A stretch of DNA of 64,000 nucleotides from Pyxidicoccus caerfyrddinensis (GCF_010894405.1 NZ_JAAIYA010000018.1:138516-202515), one strand, 5' to 3'; shown: positions 1 to 8,904, numbered from the stretch's first letter. The notes: generated by a model from the sequence alone, not told the origin. A program made the numbers and translations.

Positions 1-295
1 GGAAGGCGCGCGGCATCACGAGGCCGTCGTACCACTCGTTGGGGGAAGCACCGTTCAGGGCGCGGTGCACCTCGTCCCACGGCGTGTCGTAGAGGAAGCA
101 GTACTCGTCCGCCCCCACGCAGTAGCCATAGAGGAACAGCGTCTCGTCCGCATAGCCCAGCTCGCCATAGAGCAGCGCATCCGCCTCCGCCACGCGTCCC
201 GTCAGCGGGGCGAAGTGATGGACCGGCAATCGAAAATGCCAGGTGGTGAGCTGCGACAGGAGCGTGCGGACATCGGACGGGAGTTCAGCGGACAT
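1..295 (-). CDS. Hypothetical protein, partial (3' end outside window)
   Basis: Reading the minus strand from an ATG at 295 gives 98 codons open to the window edge, beginning [15 protein letters not shown]. The protein is acidic and rich in Trp, Tyr and Phe, with typical high-GC codon use and no stop, so it is coding. I do not recognise the family. It has no signal peptide or membrane segment in the visible part, so it is probably a small cytoplasmic protein. It sits near a SUKH-type gene and a methylase remnant, the kind of neighbourhood where polymorphic-toxin immunity genes accumulate, but nothing in the sequence itself proves that role. Confidence 0.6.
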   Translation of the reverse strand, partial: MSAELPSDVRTLLSQLTTWHFRLPVHHFAPLTGRVAEADALLYGELGYADETLFLYGYCVGADEYCFLYDTPWDEVHRALNGASPNEWYDGLVMPRAF

Positions 296-404
296 GGGCG
301 GGGACCCTGGCGTTGAGTTTCCATCAAGCCCTGGACGCGGCATCCCCGTCCAGCCAGGCGCCGCCCCAGGCGCAGCAGTCGCTCGTCGTGGGTGTGGAGG
401 CAGG

Positions 405-584
405 CGGCGGGGGCCCGAGAGCGGCCGCATGCTGGACCCCTTCGCGGGCACCGGCGCGACGCTGGTAGCCGCGGCGAAGCTCGGTCGTCGCGCCATGGGC
501 ATCGAACTCGAGGAGCGCTACTGCGAGGTGGCGGCCCGCTGGCTGGAACAGGCGCTGCGTGAAGGTGCGGGCCGCGCGGCCTGA
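405..584 (+). pseudogene. C-terminal remnant of a DNA adenine/cytosine-N4 methyltransferase
   Basis: One frame reads [20 protein letters not shown] followed by a GIELEERYC-type segment and a short tail to a stop at 584. This is the motif I region (DPFxGxGTT, AdoMet binding) and the following strand/helix found at the C-terminus of beta-class DNA N6-adenine/N4-cytosine methyltransferases. The catalytic (D/N/S)PP(Y/F) motif and the rest of the enzyme are absent. The frame upstream of about 405 is low-complexity and does not look like protein. I read it as a degraded 3' fragment of a phage- or island-type methylase, with no function expected. The left limit is approximate. Confidence 0.6.
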
Positions 585-621
585 GGAGGGATGGGAAGGG
601 CGCCAGCTCCGCGCTGGCGCT

Positions 622-1080
622 CTACTCGTTCAACCAAAAGATCTGGTCCCCGCTGCTGAGCGCCCGTTCCAGGAACTCGCCGAAGGTCGCCGCAATCTGG
701 CGTGCCTCGCGCGGGTACGTCTCATGGTAGGCGTCGAGGAGAGGGTAGGGGCTTCCCGGCCGGGAGGTGTCGACGAGGACGAAGTCCGAGTCCTGGCAGT
801 CCACCAGCGGGAACCACGAGGCGGCAGGCGGAGCACCTTTGTCCCTGAAGCGGACGCGCTCCGTCTTCCGCTGGATGTCCGCGAGCGAGAGGATGCTGTA
901 GTTCGCGTCAGGCAAGGGGCGGAACAGCTCGGCGCCGTTGCAATGCAGGTAGAATGCGCGTAGCTCCGCGTCGAGCCGCCAACCCGCCTGCGCCTCGAAC
1001 GCGGCAATCTGCTCCGGCGTAGCTGGCGGGCGCGGGAAGTGGGCGCGAGAGATTTCGGCCAGCATCTGTTCCATTGTCAT
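622..1080 (-). CDS. SMI1/KNR4 (SUKH) family protein
   Basis: 152 residues. The order of features matches the SUKH fold: an N-terminal helix with a PPATPEQIAAFEAQAG stretch, then LRAFYLHCNGAELF, then a loop with SILSLADI, and a C-terminal FGEFLERAL helix. The LPxxLRxFYxxxNG pattern is the family signature. SUKH proteins commonly act as immunity proteins against nuclease and deaminase toxins, but stand-alone members of unknown role are frequent. No toxin gene is visible beside it. An alternative start two codons in (1074) is possible. There is no signal peptide, so it is cytoplasmic. Confidence 0.75.
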   Translation of the reverse strand: MTMEQMLAEISRAHFPRPPATPEQIAAFEAQAGWRLDAELRAFYLHCNGAELFRPLPDANYSILSLADIQRKTERVRFRDKGAPPAASWFPLVDCQDSDFVLVDTSRPGSPYPLLDAYHETYPREARQIAATFGEFLERALSSGDQIFWLNE

Positions 1081-1325
1081 GGCGACTCGACGTAGGGCTT
1101 GTCCTGCCCCACTGGGCCCCGCGCGTGTAGCACGCGGGGTAGGCGAGATTGATGACGTCGTGCACCCGGAGCATCAGTGGGCAGAGCCCGTACGATGAAT
1201 TTCTTGGGAGCACGACCGTCAACCCGCCCAGGGCCGGAAGGAACCGGGCCCGCAATGACCCCAAGGGCGCTTCGTGGGTGGGGGCTTAGCAACCCCCCCA
1301 CCGGGGCGGTAGCGTACGGGCCGGA

Positions 1326-3926
1326 ATGGACTTGCAACCCGGAGACAGGTTCGGCCGCTACGAGCTGGTGTCGTGGCTCGGTCGGGGAGGAATGGCGGAG
1401 ACGTGGCGTGCTCGCCTGGTGGGCGATGCCGGCGTCACCAAGCCCGTCCTCATCAAGAAGGTGCTGCCGGAGTTCGCTGGCGACGAGGCCTTCATCTCCA
1501 TGTTCATCAGCGAGGCGCGCATCTCCGCCACGCTGTCGCATGGCAACGTGGCCCAGGTCTTCGACTTCGGGAAGGTGGACGGCGATTACTTCCTGGCCAT
1601 GGAGCTCGTGGACGGCCAGCCGCTCCACCGCATTCTCAAGCGCGCGGCCAGGACGGGGCTGACGGCGCTGCCCATTCCCCTGGCAACCTTCATCGCCCTG
1701 GAGATGTGCCGGGGGCTGCACTACGCCCACACCCGCACCGATGAGAAGGGCGTGCCGCTGGGCATCGTCCACCGGGACATCTCCCCCGACAACGTGCTCA
1801 TCAGCTACGAGAGCCAGGTCAAGATCGTCGACTTCGGCATCGCCAAGGCGCGCTCCCTGCGCAACTACTTCACCGAGCCCGGAGTGGTGAAGGGCAAGTA
1901 CCTCTACTTCTCGCCGGAACAGGCGCGGGGCGAGGAGGTGGATGCGCGCGCCGACGTGTGGGCCACCGGCGTGGTGCTCTACGAGCTGCTCTGCGGGCAG
2001 TTGCCCGTGTCCGGGGAGCAGTACACGCAGTTGACGGCGATGACGCGGCTGTCGACCGGTGAGTTCCCATCCCCCCGGCAGGTGCGCAAGGACCTGCCCG
2101 AGGAGCTGGACGAAATCGTCATGCGCGCGCTGTCGGTGAACCTCGACATGCGCTTCGAGTCCAGCCACGCCTTCGGCGACGCCCTGGCCTCGTTCCTCAA
2201 CCGCTTCGCGCCCCGGTTCTCGTCCATGAACGTGGCGTACCTCGTCCGTGAGTTGTTCCGGAAGGAGCTGGCCAACGAGGAACGGCAGCTCGCGGTGCCA
2301 CCCGCGTTCCTCGAGGAGCTGGCCGTGTGGCGCACCCACGATGCCGTGGCGCCCGCTCCGCCTTCGAACAGCGGAGTCGCCACGGTCGTGCGACCCATGC
2401 GCCGGAAGGCGACGGCAGGCGCCGCCGCGCCCGAGCCCGCGGTGGTGCCCGGCCGCTCGTCGCGCGTCTCCCTCGCCACCGTGGGCCTCGGCGCGGGCGC
2501 GGTCCTCGCCCTGGGGGCGGTGGCCCTGTTCCTGACGTCCTCTCCGAAAGCCGTGTCGAAGGACCCGTCGCCGCTCCAGCCCCTGGGTGGGCCAGTGATG
2601 ACGGCGTCTCCCACGCCCGGCGCGCCGATGGGAGACACACCTCGCGCGAGCTCGGAGGGGCAGGGCGGGCCCGGGTCGGAGGAGGGGGAAGCCAGGCTCC
2701 CCACGAATGGAGCGTTGCTCCCCGCATCGAGTGAGGCGCTCCTGACGGATTCCGGAGTCGCCGAGTCACCGGGGGCCGCGGCTCTCGCGCCGGGGACGGA
2801 GGCCTCCTCGGTGGATGGAGGACCTGACTCGCTTTCGGCGCAGGCCCTGGCGCTCGCTCCGAGCGGTGCAGCCGACGCCGGCCTCGATGGGGCGCTGGTG
2901 CCAGAGACCGTCGCCCCTTCCTCCACCTGGTTGGACGCGAAGCGGCACGTCATCGTGCTGAATCGAAAGCTCGTCGCCTTCCCGGGGCTGTCCGCTGGCA
3001 GGACCTATCGAGTCTCGGAGCTCTCCGACGTGCCTCGTCCGGAGCCGGAGAGCGTCAAGGCACCGACTGCGTCGAATCAGCCGCCCGTTCTCTTCCTGCT
3101 CCTGGGGTCCTCGGTGTCCGGAGAGACCACCCTGGGAGAAGTCACCCGGGACGGCCAGGACTTCCGGGGCGCGTCGGCCATCTCCTTCTTCACGCTGGGC
3201 TCGCCGCCCAATGGCCGGGCGCCACAGCGGACCCTCCAGCTCTCGAGCTCGCAGGTGGGCCCTGCGAAGCAGTGGGTCTTCCACCCGGAGTCGAGGGTGG
3301 CCTCCGTGGACAAGGCGGCGCTGATAGAGGGCTTGAACCGCTGGGACGCGTATTCCCTGACGCTGACGTCCGCCGGCACGGGGGCGTTCATCCATGGCCT
3401 GTCCCGAGGCCCCGCGCGCAGGGTTGCCTGTGTCCAGTGGAGCCCATCCCAGCTGGCGGGAGCGCCTGCCGCGGGCTGGCCCGTGGCGTTCCTCGTGGAG
3501 CAGGACAGGGAAGTGCGTGTCGAGGGAGTCGAAGCGCTCAGGTGCGGCTTCGTCGACGATGACCCCTCCGACAACCAGGGCCGGGCGGAGCTCCAGCTCC
3601 GGCGGACGGGCAGGGCGAAGGGGGACTGGCCCCCCAGCTCGGAGCCCGAGGAACTGGCGCGGAACACCTCCAGGGCCATTCGAGAGCGGGACTACGTCAA
3701 GGCCACCCAGCTGGCCAGGCAGTGCCTGGAACTCGAACCCCTTCACGCCAGTTGCCTCCTCCATCTGGCAACGGCGCAGGCCCGGCTCGGGTACAACGAG
3801 CCCGCCGCGGAGAACTACCGGCTCTTCGTGCAGCATCACCCGGACGACCGCCGGGCTGACCGTGTCCGCAAGTTGCTCGCGGAACATGATGTGCAGATGC
3901 AGAAGCCACGGACAGGGCAGCCGTAG
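1326..3926 (+). CDS. Transmembrane Ser/Thr protein kinase with C-terminal TPR
   Basis: 866 residues. The kinase domain spans roughly residues 10-290: glycine loop LGRGGMAETW, a KK pair for the ATP-anchoring Lys, catalytic HRD at 149-151 followed by ISPDN, DFG at 169-171, and SPEQARGEEVD as the APE-like region. A Pro/Ala-rich linker follows. A hydrophobic segment near residues 380-402 (VGLGAGAVLALGAVALFL) should cross the membrane, putting an Ala/Ser/Pro-rich region and a distal domain outside. The last 80 or so residues form one or two TPR helices-pairs (ARQCLELEPLHASCLLHLA). This is the Hanks-type, PknB-like architecture common in myxobacteria, presumably for signal transduction. The ligand and substrates are unknown. 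The start is the first ATG before the kinase fold. Confidence 0.92.
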   Translation: MDLQPGDRFGRYELVSWLGRGGMAETWRARLVGDAGVTKPVLIKKVLPEFAGDEAFISMFISEARISATLSHGNVAQVFDFGKVDGDYFLAMELVDGQPLHRILKRAARTGLTALPIPLATFIALEMCRGLHYAHTRTDEKGVPLGIVHRDISPDNVLISYESQVKIVDFGIAKARSLRNYFTEPGVVKGKYLYFSPEQARGEEVDARADVWATGVVLYELLCGQLPVSGEQYTQLTAMTRLSTGEFPSPRQVRKDLPEELDEIVMRALSVNLDMRFESSHAFGDALASFLNRFAPRFSSMNVAYLVRELFRKELANEERQLAVPPAFLEELAVWRTHDAVAPAPPSNSGVATVVRPMRRKATAGAAAPEPAVVPGRSSRVSLATVGLGAGAVLALGAVALFLTSSPKAVSKDPSPLQPLGGPVMTASPTPGAPMGDTPRASSEGQGGPGSEEGEARLPTNGALLPASSEALLTDSGVAESPGAAALAPGTEASSVDGGPDSLSAQALALAPSGAADAGLDGALVPETVAPSSTWLDAKRHVIVLNRKLVAFPGLSAGRTYRVSELSDVPRPEPESVKAPTASNQPPVLFLLLGSSVSGETTLGEVTRDGQDFRGASAISFFTLGSPPNGRAPQRTLQLSSSQVGPAKQWVFHPESRVASVDKAALIEGLNRWDAYSLTLTSAGTGAFIHGLSRGPARRVACVQWSPSQLAGAPAAGWPVAFLVEQDREVRVEGVEALRCGFVDDDPSDNQGRAELQLRRTGRAKGDWPPSSEPEELARNTSRAIRERDYVKATQLARQCLELEPLHASCLLHLATAQARLGYNEPAAENYRLFVQHHPDDRRADRVRKLLAEHDVQMQKPRTGQP

Positions 3927-4021
3927 CACGGTTGCGGCGGGCCCGCGTCAGGTTCCGTGGGGCATTCCAACGGCTGACAATGTCCGCGTATGCTTTGGGG
4001 AGTACCCCTCCCGGAGGACGC

Positions 4022-4285
4022 ATGCGAACGCTGCTATTCGGTGGTCTGTTGGCGACGGCTTTGATGTCGGTGGGATGTGGCGGAACCCTGGAGCAGGAGG
4101 ACGCCCTGGACCTGGAGTCGCAGAAGGCCCCGCTTCCCGACTGCTCCTCCGGCGTGAATGATCTGCGCAACTCTTACAGCGACGCTGCCCACACGAGCCT
4201 GGTTGGGCAATGGGGGTGCTGGTGCGGCGGGTTGTACAACTGGGGCACCGGTTCGCAGTACGTCGAGTACATCCTGGAGTGCTAG
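4022..4285 (+). CDS. Small Cys-rich lipoprotein
   Basis: 87 residues. The start at 4022 is favoured over upstream starts by GGAGGA at the right spacing and by a good lipoprotein signal directly after it (MRTLLFGGLLATALMSVGCG, lipobox Cys about residue 18). The mature part is short, with Cys in PDCSSG, WGCWCGG and the last residue, which suggests two disulfides in the periplasm or on the outer surface. I do not recognise the family. It lies 95 bases after the kinase gene in the same direction and could be co-transcribed. Small Cys-rich lipoproteins of this kind are common in myxobacteria and mostly uncharacterised. Confidence 0.7.
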   Translation: MRTLLFGGLLATALMSVGCGGTLEQEDALDLESQKAPLPDCSSGVNDLRNSYSDAAHTSLVGQWGCWCGGLYNWGTGSQYVEYILEC

Positions 4286-4320
4286 CCATTGCGGCGGAGC
4301 GGCTCGCTCGTCTCGTCTGG

Positions 4321-6126
4321 CTACTGCGGGCGCACGAGGGTTACGTCCGAGCCGCTCCCCACGGCTGCCCAGGGGACACCGTGCGCGTCCAGCCAGAACG
4401 CATGGAGCGACGAGCCGGCGATGAGCTGCAACGGTTCCCACTCCGTGGCGCGGTGCCTGCGGAACATGCTCTCTGTGAGGATGTGAGGGGAGTCGCTGTC
4501 GCGCTCCCAGGCCACCCAGGGCTCATGGTTGGCATCCATGACGAGCCTCACGTTGAGGGGCCCGTAGAACGGGGTCTCTTCATGGACCTGCTCCGGCGGA
4601 CCCCAGTCGTTGTTCGACAGGCCGTCATCCTTCCACCGTGAGACGAAGATGAGGCTGCCGCCAGACGACAGTCTTTCCGTCCAGGCGACTGCCGGCCCGG
4701 CGACCCCGTCCAGCGCGATGGCGACATCCCTCGCGTTTCCACCCTCCGTGGCGAGGAGCGGCCTTCCCAGGGGAGACCAGCGTCCATCTCGGAACTCCAT
4801 CACGAAGACGTGCGGGAGGGCGTGGTCCACGGGCTTCTCGGACCAGGCCACGACCACGCGGCTGGCATCCACGGCGATGGCCGGGTACGCCGCGAGGGTA
4901 CTGCCCTCTGGATTGGCGGTGAGGAGATACCCCAGACTCTCCCAGGCCATGCCGTTCCAGCGGACGACCCCGAGTTCCTGCTCGAAGCGCATCTGGTAGA
5001 CGAGGACGGGGTGGCCATCCGGGGCCAGCGCCATCCGGAACCGGGCAGAGCTGGGGGACAAGGTGTCCTGCGGCTTGCCCAGGCGGGTCCACGACGTGCC
5101 GTCAAACCGCATCACGTGGATATACATGAGGCCGAAGAGGTCATCCTGTTCGCCCCAGGCAAGCACCAGATTGCCCTCGGGGGAGCTCACGAGCTGGGGT
5201 TGGAGGGCGTTGCGCGTCCGCGCGTCCACCTCGCGAGGTGCGGGAAGGCGCTCCCACGCCTCACCGTTCCAGCGCGCGACGCCTGGCTCGTCGATTCCGT
5301 CACGGCCCCCCTCCTCGAGACAGGCGACGAACGGCACCTCCCGTGGAGACGTCTGCAGGGCGAAGGCACAGGAGCCGGCGACGGTGGGCGTCTCGCTCAT
5401 CGAGGGCACCGCCCGAGCGAAGGGCCAGTAGCTGAGCTCCTGCTCGATGCTGGAGAAATCCCATTCGAGCAGGTTGCCGGCCCGGTCCTTCAGGTCCCGC
5501 TGGGACAGCTCGGCGTGCAGCGTCACCGGTGGACGCAGGGGCGCCGTCGGCACCAGCCGGAGTGTCTTCCCGTCCTCGCTGAGCACCGCCTGGTGCGCGA
5601 CCGGGACGCCGTTGCCATCCCGCAGCACGGTGGGCGAGGCCTGGAGCGATTCGGGCAGGAGCGGCTCGGAGAAGACAATCTCCACCGGTGTGTCCGCGGT
5701 GGGAAAGGAATGCCCTGGCCGCCAGGACGCGACCTTCGGCCGCTGTCGGTCCACGACGACCGACGCGCTCGGGCTTTCGACGCTCCGGCCTCCGGCCGTG
5801 GCCCGTGCGACGAAGGTGAAGCCGCCCTCGGCATGGGTGGCACAGTTGACGGTGTGGACGTATGGGCTGGCGAGCGTCGTGACGCTGCTCCCGTTCGTGA
5901 CGAGCACCACCTTCTGCGGCGTGCGGCCCGAGAATTCGACGGAGAGCTTCCACGTACTGCCCTCTCCGCAGAACGCCGGCCCTGTCGCCCGCACGGTGAC
6001 GCCGAGTTCGGGGGGCGGCACGTCCGGCGCGTCCGGCGCGGACTTCAGTGAGTCACAGGCGGTGAGCCCCAGGGCCGTGCAGAGCAGCAGGGGCATCCAG
6101 GGGCGTGACAGCGGGTGGGAGGACAT
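4321..6126 (-). CDS. Lipoprotein with Ig-like and propeller-like repeats
   Basis: 601 residues from the ATG at 6126. Longer upstream reading is low-complexity and lacks a signal. It begins with a lipoprotein signal ending LLLCTALGLTACDS. A first domain carries Ig/Cadherin-like strands. A second at about residues 125-230 looks like a Big_5-type domain (PTADTPVEIVFSEPL, DRAGNLLEW). The remainder holds spaced W-x-G-x-x-W-x-x-L motifs (WNGEAWERL, FDGTSWTRLG, WNGMAWESLG), which look like beta-propeller blades. It is probably surface-exposed and binding or structural; no catalytic motif is seen. It follows the 108-residue lipoprotein gene (6245-6571) by 118 bases on the same strand. Confidence 0.8.
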   Translation of the reverse strand: MSSHPLSRPWMPLLLCTALGLTACDSLKSAPDAPDVPPPELGVTVRATGPAFCGEGSTWKLSVEFSGRTPQKVVLVTNGSSVTTLASPYVHTVNCATHAEGGFTFVARATAGGRSVESPSASVVVDRQRPKVASWRPGHSFPTADTPVEIVFSEPLLPESLQASPTVLRDGNGVPVAHQAVLSEDGKTLRLVPTAPLRPPVTLHAELSQRDLKDRAGNLLEWDFSSIEQELSYWPFARAVPSMSETPTVAGSCAFALQTSPREVPFVACLEEGGRDGIDEPGVARWNGEAWERLPAPREVDARTRNALQPQLVSSPEGNLVLAWGEQDDLFGLMYIHVMRFDGTSWTRLGKPQDTLSPSSARFRMALAPDGHPVLVYQMRFEQELGVVRWNGMAWESLGYLLTANPEGSTLAAYPAIAVDASRVVVAWSEKPVDHALPHVFVMEFRDGRWSPLGRPLLATEGGNARDVAIALDGVAGPAVAWTERLSSGGSLIFVSRWKDDGLSNNDWGPPEQVHEETPFYGPLNVRLVMDANHEPWVAWERDSDSPHILTESMFRRHRATEWEPLQLIAGSSLHAFWLDAHGVPWAAVGSGSDVTLVRPQ

Positions 6127-6244
6127 GCGGAGGCTTTCGTGGCGGAAGGGGCGTAAGACTTCCCTTGGACACGCGAGGCCGCCGGGATGGGACGTGCGCA
6201 CTGGCGCCGGACGAGTGGCAAGGTGCTCCGGGCCGAACAGGCGT

Positions 6245-6571
6245 TCACGGTCCGCAGACCCGTTTCGCCTCGTTCGCGCAGCCGTTCGTGTCCCGGCAGC
6301 TCGTGCAGCGCAACTTCGTGCTGTTGTGCTTGTAGTAGCAACTGACGGGCTCGGAGCGGGCGTCACGAACCTCGCAGAACACAATGGTCCCGGTGGAGCA
6401 GAGCGGCTCCGCGACGGGCTCGCCGCAGCATCCCTCGCCGTCGAAGTGGGGCCGCAGCTCCGTGGTGCACTCCATCCCGGTGGGCGAGTCCGTTCCCTCG
6501 TCTCCAAGGTCCATGCCGGAACACGCTGTGAGGGTGAGGGCAAGCAGCCATCGCCACGGTCTGGAGGTCAT
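6245..6571 (-). CDS. Small Cys-rich lipoprotein
   Basis: 108 residues with the signal MTSRPWRWLLALTLTACSG (lipobox Cys about residue 17). The mature region has about ten Cys, including ECTT, GCCGEP, FCEV, SCYY, RCTSC, GCAN and VCGP, so it should be heavily disulfide-bonded outside the cytoplasm. There is no recognised family. It is upstream of, and parallel to, the 601-residue lipoprotein gene, so the two may be one transcript. With the 87-residue protein at 4022 it makes two small Cys-rich lipoproteins flanking the large one, although the two small proteins do not obviously align. Confidence 0.75.
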   Translation of the reverse strand: MTSRPWRWLLALTLTACSGMDLGDEGTDSPTGMECTTELRPHFDGEGCCGEPVAEPLCSTGTIVFCEVRDARSEPVSCYYKHNSTKLRCTSCRDTNGCANEAKRVCGP

Positions 6572-6610
6572 GTGTTGAGCCTGTCTGGGGAGGTGGGGCC
6601 CGGAAACACG

Positions 6611-6644
6611 AAGGCCGGCAGCCCTTTGCAGGACTACCGGCCTT
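6611..6644 (-). terminator. Hairpin terminator after tRNA-Gly
   Basis: A perfect 8-bp inverted repeat, AAGGCCGG at 6611-6618 and CCGGCCTT at 6637-6644, begins 7 bases after the tRNA 3' end. It is followed on the minus strand by CGTGTTTCC, a weak U-tract. The position suggests transcription termination of the tRNA unit. Confidence 0.6.
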
Positions 6645-6651
6645 CATTGTG

Positions 6652-6724
6652 AGCGGCGGAAGGGATTCGAACCCTCGACCCCGAGCTTGGGAAGCTCGTG
6701 CTCTACCAACTGAGCTACCACCGC
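6652..6724 (-). tRNA. tRNA-Gly (anticodon CCC)
   Basis: The minus strand folds into a full cloverleaf. The acceptor stem is GCGGTGG with CCGCCGC (one G-U). The D arm contains AGTTGGTAGA. The anticodon stem is CGAGC/GCTCG around loop TTCCCAA, giving anticodon CCC. The T arm is GAGGG-TTCGAAT-CCCTT, and the discriminator base is T. CCA is not encoded. The tRNA would read GGG glycine codons. It has its own predicted promoter and terminator. Confidence 0.95.
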
Positions 6725-6740
6725 AGGCGAAGCGAGAGCC

Positions 6741-6769
6741 AAAGTAGGGGGCGGCCCTCGCCTTGTCAA
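6741..6769 (-). promoter_or_regulatory. Sigma-70-type promoter for tRNA-Gly
   Basis: On the minus strand TTGACA (complement of 6764-6769), a 17-base spacer and TACTTT (complement of 6741-6746) precede the tRNA by 16 bases. This is a near-consensus -35 with a good -10 at ideal spacing. It lies between the stop of the upstream lipoprotein gene and the tRNA, so the tRNA is transcribed independently. Confidence 0.7.
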
Positions 6770-6783
6770 CGGGAAGTGTCGGG

Positions 6784-8778
6784 CTACTCCCCCTCCTCGA
6801 CAGTGAGCTGATAGGCGTCCTGGAAGTTGGCCTCGCGGTTCTTCGCGTCGCGCACCTCGAAGACGTAGACGCCCGGCTCGGCGCTGTAGCGGATGCTCTC
6901 CGGCTGGTCGCCCTTGGCTCGGTCGGCCGTCTGCACGAGTGTCAGCTTTCCGTCCGGCTGCACGCGGTGCAGGTACAGCCCCACGTCCACCTTGAGGATG
7001 CCCAGCAGGGTGGCCTTGATGGGCGTGCGCACCGGCCGGTCCGACAAGTCCAGCCGGTAGAAGTCCGTGTCCTTCACCGGGAACACCGTGCCGCGCACCG
7101 CCTTGCCCGGCGTCAGCTCCTGCGCCCGGTCCGCGGTGTTGTTGGGCTCGCGCTCCTCACCGCCGTTGTCCGCCACCGTGGTGATGCTGATGCGGTAGGG
7201 CTGCTCGGCGTTCTCGAAGTCCTTCACCCACTTGCCGTCCACCTTGCGCGACGCGCCCTCCACCCGGAAGTAGCAGGTGCCGCTGCACGCCACGTTGTTG
7301 AGGCGCTCGGGCTCCTTCACCTCGCCGTCGTTGGCGCGCAGGAGCACCGTCTCCTTCCCACCGTCGCCCTGCGGCGGCTCCACCATGGAGAGCACCAGGT
7401 CCAGCCGCTCCACGCCGGACAGCTCCACCTTGGCCAGCACCGGCTCGGCCGTCTTGAGCACGAAGTGGTCCAGGTCGCCCTTCGGCGAGAGGAAGCCCTC
7501 GCGGTAGCCCCCGGCCGTCAGCGGCGTGGCCTTGTAGAGCTCGTCGTTGGGCTCCAGCTCCGCGTTGGCGCCGGCCTCCTCCTGCGTCACCGTGAGCGTG
7601 TACGGCGCGGTGGCGCTGAAGGTGCGGCGGGCCTCCTTGCCCGTGCCCGTCCAGCCTCCCTTCACCACCACGTAGACGACGCGGTCCGTGGCGCGCACGC
7701 CAATGTTGCGCAGGGACAGCGCCTCGCCCTCCTTGCCCCGCAGGGTGAACAGCGGCGCCTCCGCCGCCGACAGCACGGACAATTCCGGCCGCACGCCCTC
7801 CACCCCGGACAGGTCAATCTTCAGCGCCACCGACGGAGGCTCGGGCGGTATCGCCGGCGCCGCCGTCCCGGCGTCCTGCGCCTGCGTCGCGGCCTGCGCC
7901 GCCGCCATGCCGCCCACCTCGCCCGGCGTGGGCTGGCCCTCGGCGGGCGGAGCGGGCGGAGGCGGCTCGCCCCCGGCGAAGGTGCCCTCGGCGGCGGGCG
8001 GGGTGCCTTCCTGCGCGGTGCCCTGGGGGGCGGCGCCCTCGCCCCCCGGAGGCGGCGGGGTGCTGCCGGAGCCCGGCGCGGGGGCGCCTTCCGTGCCCGT
8101 GCCGGGAGCCGGAGCCCCCTCGGGCGCGGGCGCGGTGCCCTCGGAGCCCGGAGCGGCGCCACCGGCGGGGGCGGCGGGCTCGGGCAATTCGATGCGGTAC
8201 CAGTCCTCGTCCCCGGCGTGGCCCAGGAAGGCCGTCACCGTCTGGCCCAGGGGCAGGGGGGCCGCGTCCACGGCCCTGTCGTTGGGCTCGCGCTCCTCGC
8301 CGTCGTTGGGGGCGCGCATCCGCACGTCGAGGGTGTAGGCGCCGCCCACGCCCTTGCGCGCGGGCACCACGCGCACCCAGCGCTCGCCCTCCACGTAGAG
8401 GTTGGGGTAGCGCTCCGGCTTTCCCTCGCCCTCGCTGTTGATGGCGGCCAGCCGGTTGCGGTCCCTGTCGTACACCTCCAGGGTGATGTCGCCGCCGGGC
8501 AGCCCGGACACGGTGACGTCCGCGACGCGGGCCGCGGGGGGCGCCAGGCGGTACCAGTCCTCGTCCGCCTTGTTCGGCTGCGCGGCCAGGTCCGCCGTCA
8601 CCGTGCTGTCCCGGGTGAGCGCGAGCGCCTGGTCCGGCCGCTCGTTGGGCTCCTTCTCCGTGAGGGCGGAGGGCCCCGTCTCCACCGGGCCCGCGTCCGA
8701 GACTGCCGGCGTCTTGTCCTCCTTGCAGGCAACCAGCATCGCCGCCAGCACACAGCCCCACCCCCAACGTCGCATCAC
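6784..8778 (-). CDS. Lipoprotein with repeated PPC-like (pre-peptidase C-terminal) domains
   Basis: 664 residues. It begins MMRRWGWGCVLAAMLVAC, a lipoprotein signal. At least four copies of a motif of the form E-x-E-P-N-(D/E/N) start beta-sandwich units: EKEPNERPDQA, EREPNDRAVDAA, ELEPNDELYKAT and EREPNNTADRA. Each is followed by DEDWYRL or DTDFYRLDL-type strands, typical of bacterial PPC domains that accompany secreted proteases and adhesins. Between repeats 2 and 3, about residues 205-310, is a linker almost entirely of Gly, Ala, Pro, Glu and Thr. No catalytic domain is present, so a scaffold or binding role at the cell surface is likely. A start one codon in (8775) is equally possible. Confidence 0.85.
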   Translation of the reverse strand: MMRRWGWGCVLAAMLVACKEDKTPAVSDAGPVETGPSALTEKEPNERPDQALALTRDSTVTADLAAQPNKADEDWYRLAPPAARVADVTVSGLPGGDITLEVYDRDRNRLAAINSEGEGKPERYPNLYVEGERWVRVVPARKGVGGAYTLDVRMRAPNDGEEREPNDRAVDAAPLPLGQTVTAFLGHAGDEDWYRIELPEPAAPAGGAAPGSEGTAPAPEGAPAPGTGTEGAPAPGSGSTPPPPGGEGAAPQGTAQEGTPPAAEGTFAGGEPPPPAPPAEGQPTPGEVGGMAAAQAATQAQDAGTAAPAIPPEPPSVALKIDLSGVEGVRPELSVLSAAEAPLFTLRGKEGEALSLRNIGVRATDRVVYVVVKGGWTGTGKEARRTFSATAPYTLTVTQEEAGANAELEPNDELYKATPLTAGGYREGFLSPKGDLDHFVLKTAEPVLAKVELSGVERLDLVLSMVEPPQGDGGKETVLLRANDGEVKEPERLNNVACSGTCYFRVEGASRKVDGKWVKDFENAEQPYRISITTVADNGGEEREPNNTADRAQELTPGKAVRGTVFPVKDTDFYRLDLSDRPVRTPIKATLLGILKVDVGLYLHRVQPDGKLTLVQTADRAKGDQPESIRYSAEPGVYVFEVRDAKNREANFQDAYQLTVEEGE

Positions 8779-8904
8779 GGTCTCCTCCGGAAACGGGCCG
8801 TCATCCTTCCTCGCGGCGACCCGGTGTCAAGCGCCCCAACATCCGCGCCGGTGCTTTCATCCGCGATTGGAGCCCCCTCGCCCGGCGATCAAAGATGCAC
8901 GCCC

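Noticed and set aside
6763-8904. Long plus-strand open frame upstream of the discoidin-like gene
   Set aside because: It is antisense to the PPC lipoprotein gene, is rich in His/Leu/Arg/Val in the manner of shadow frames, and has no family pattern; the real start is 8905.
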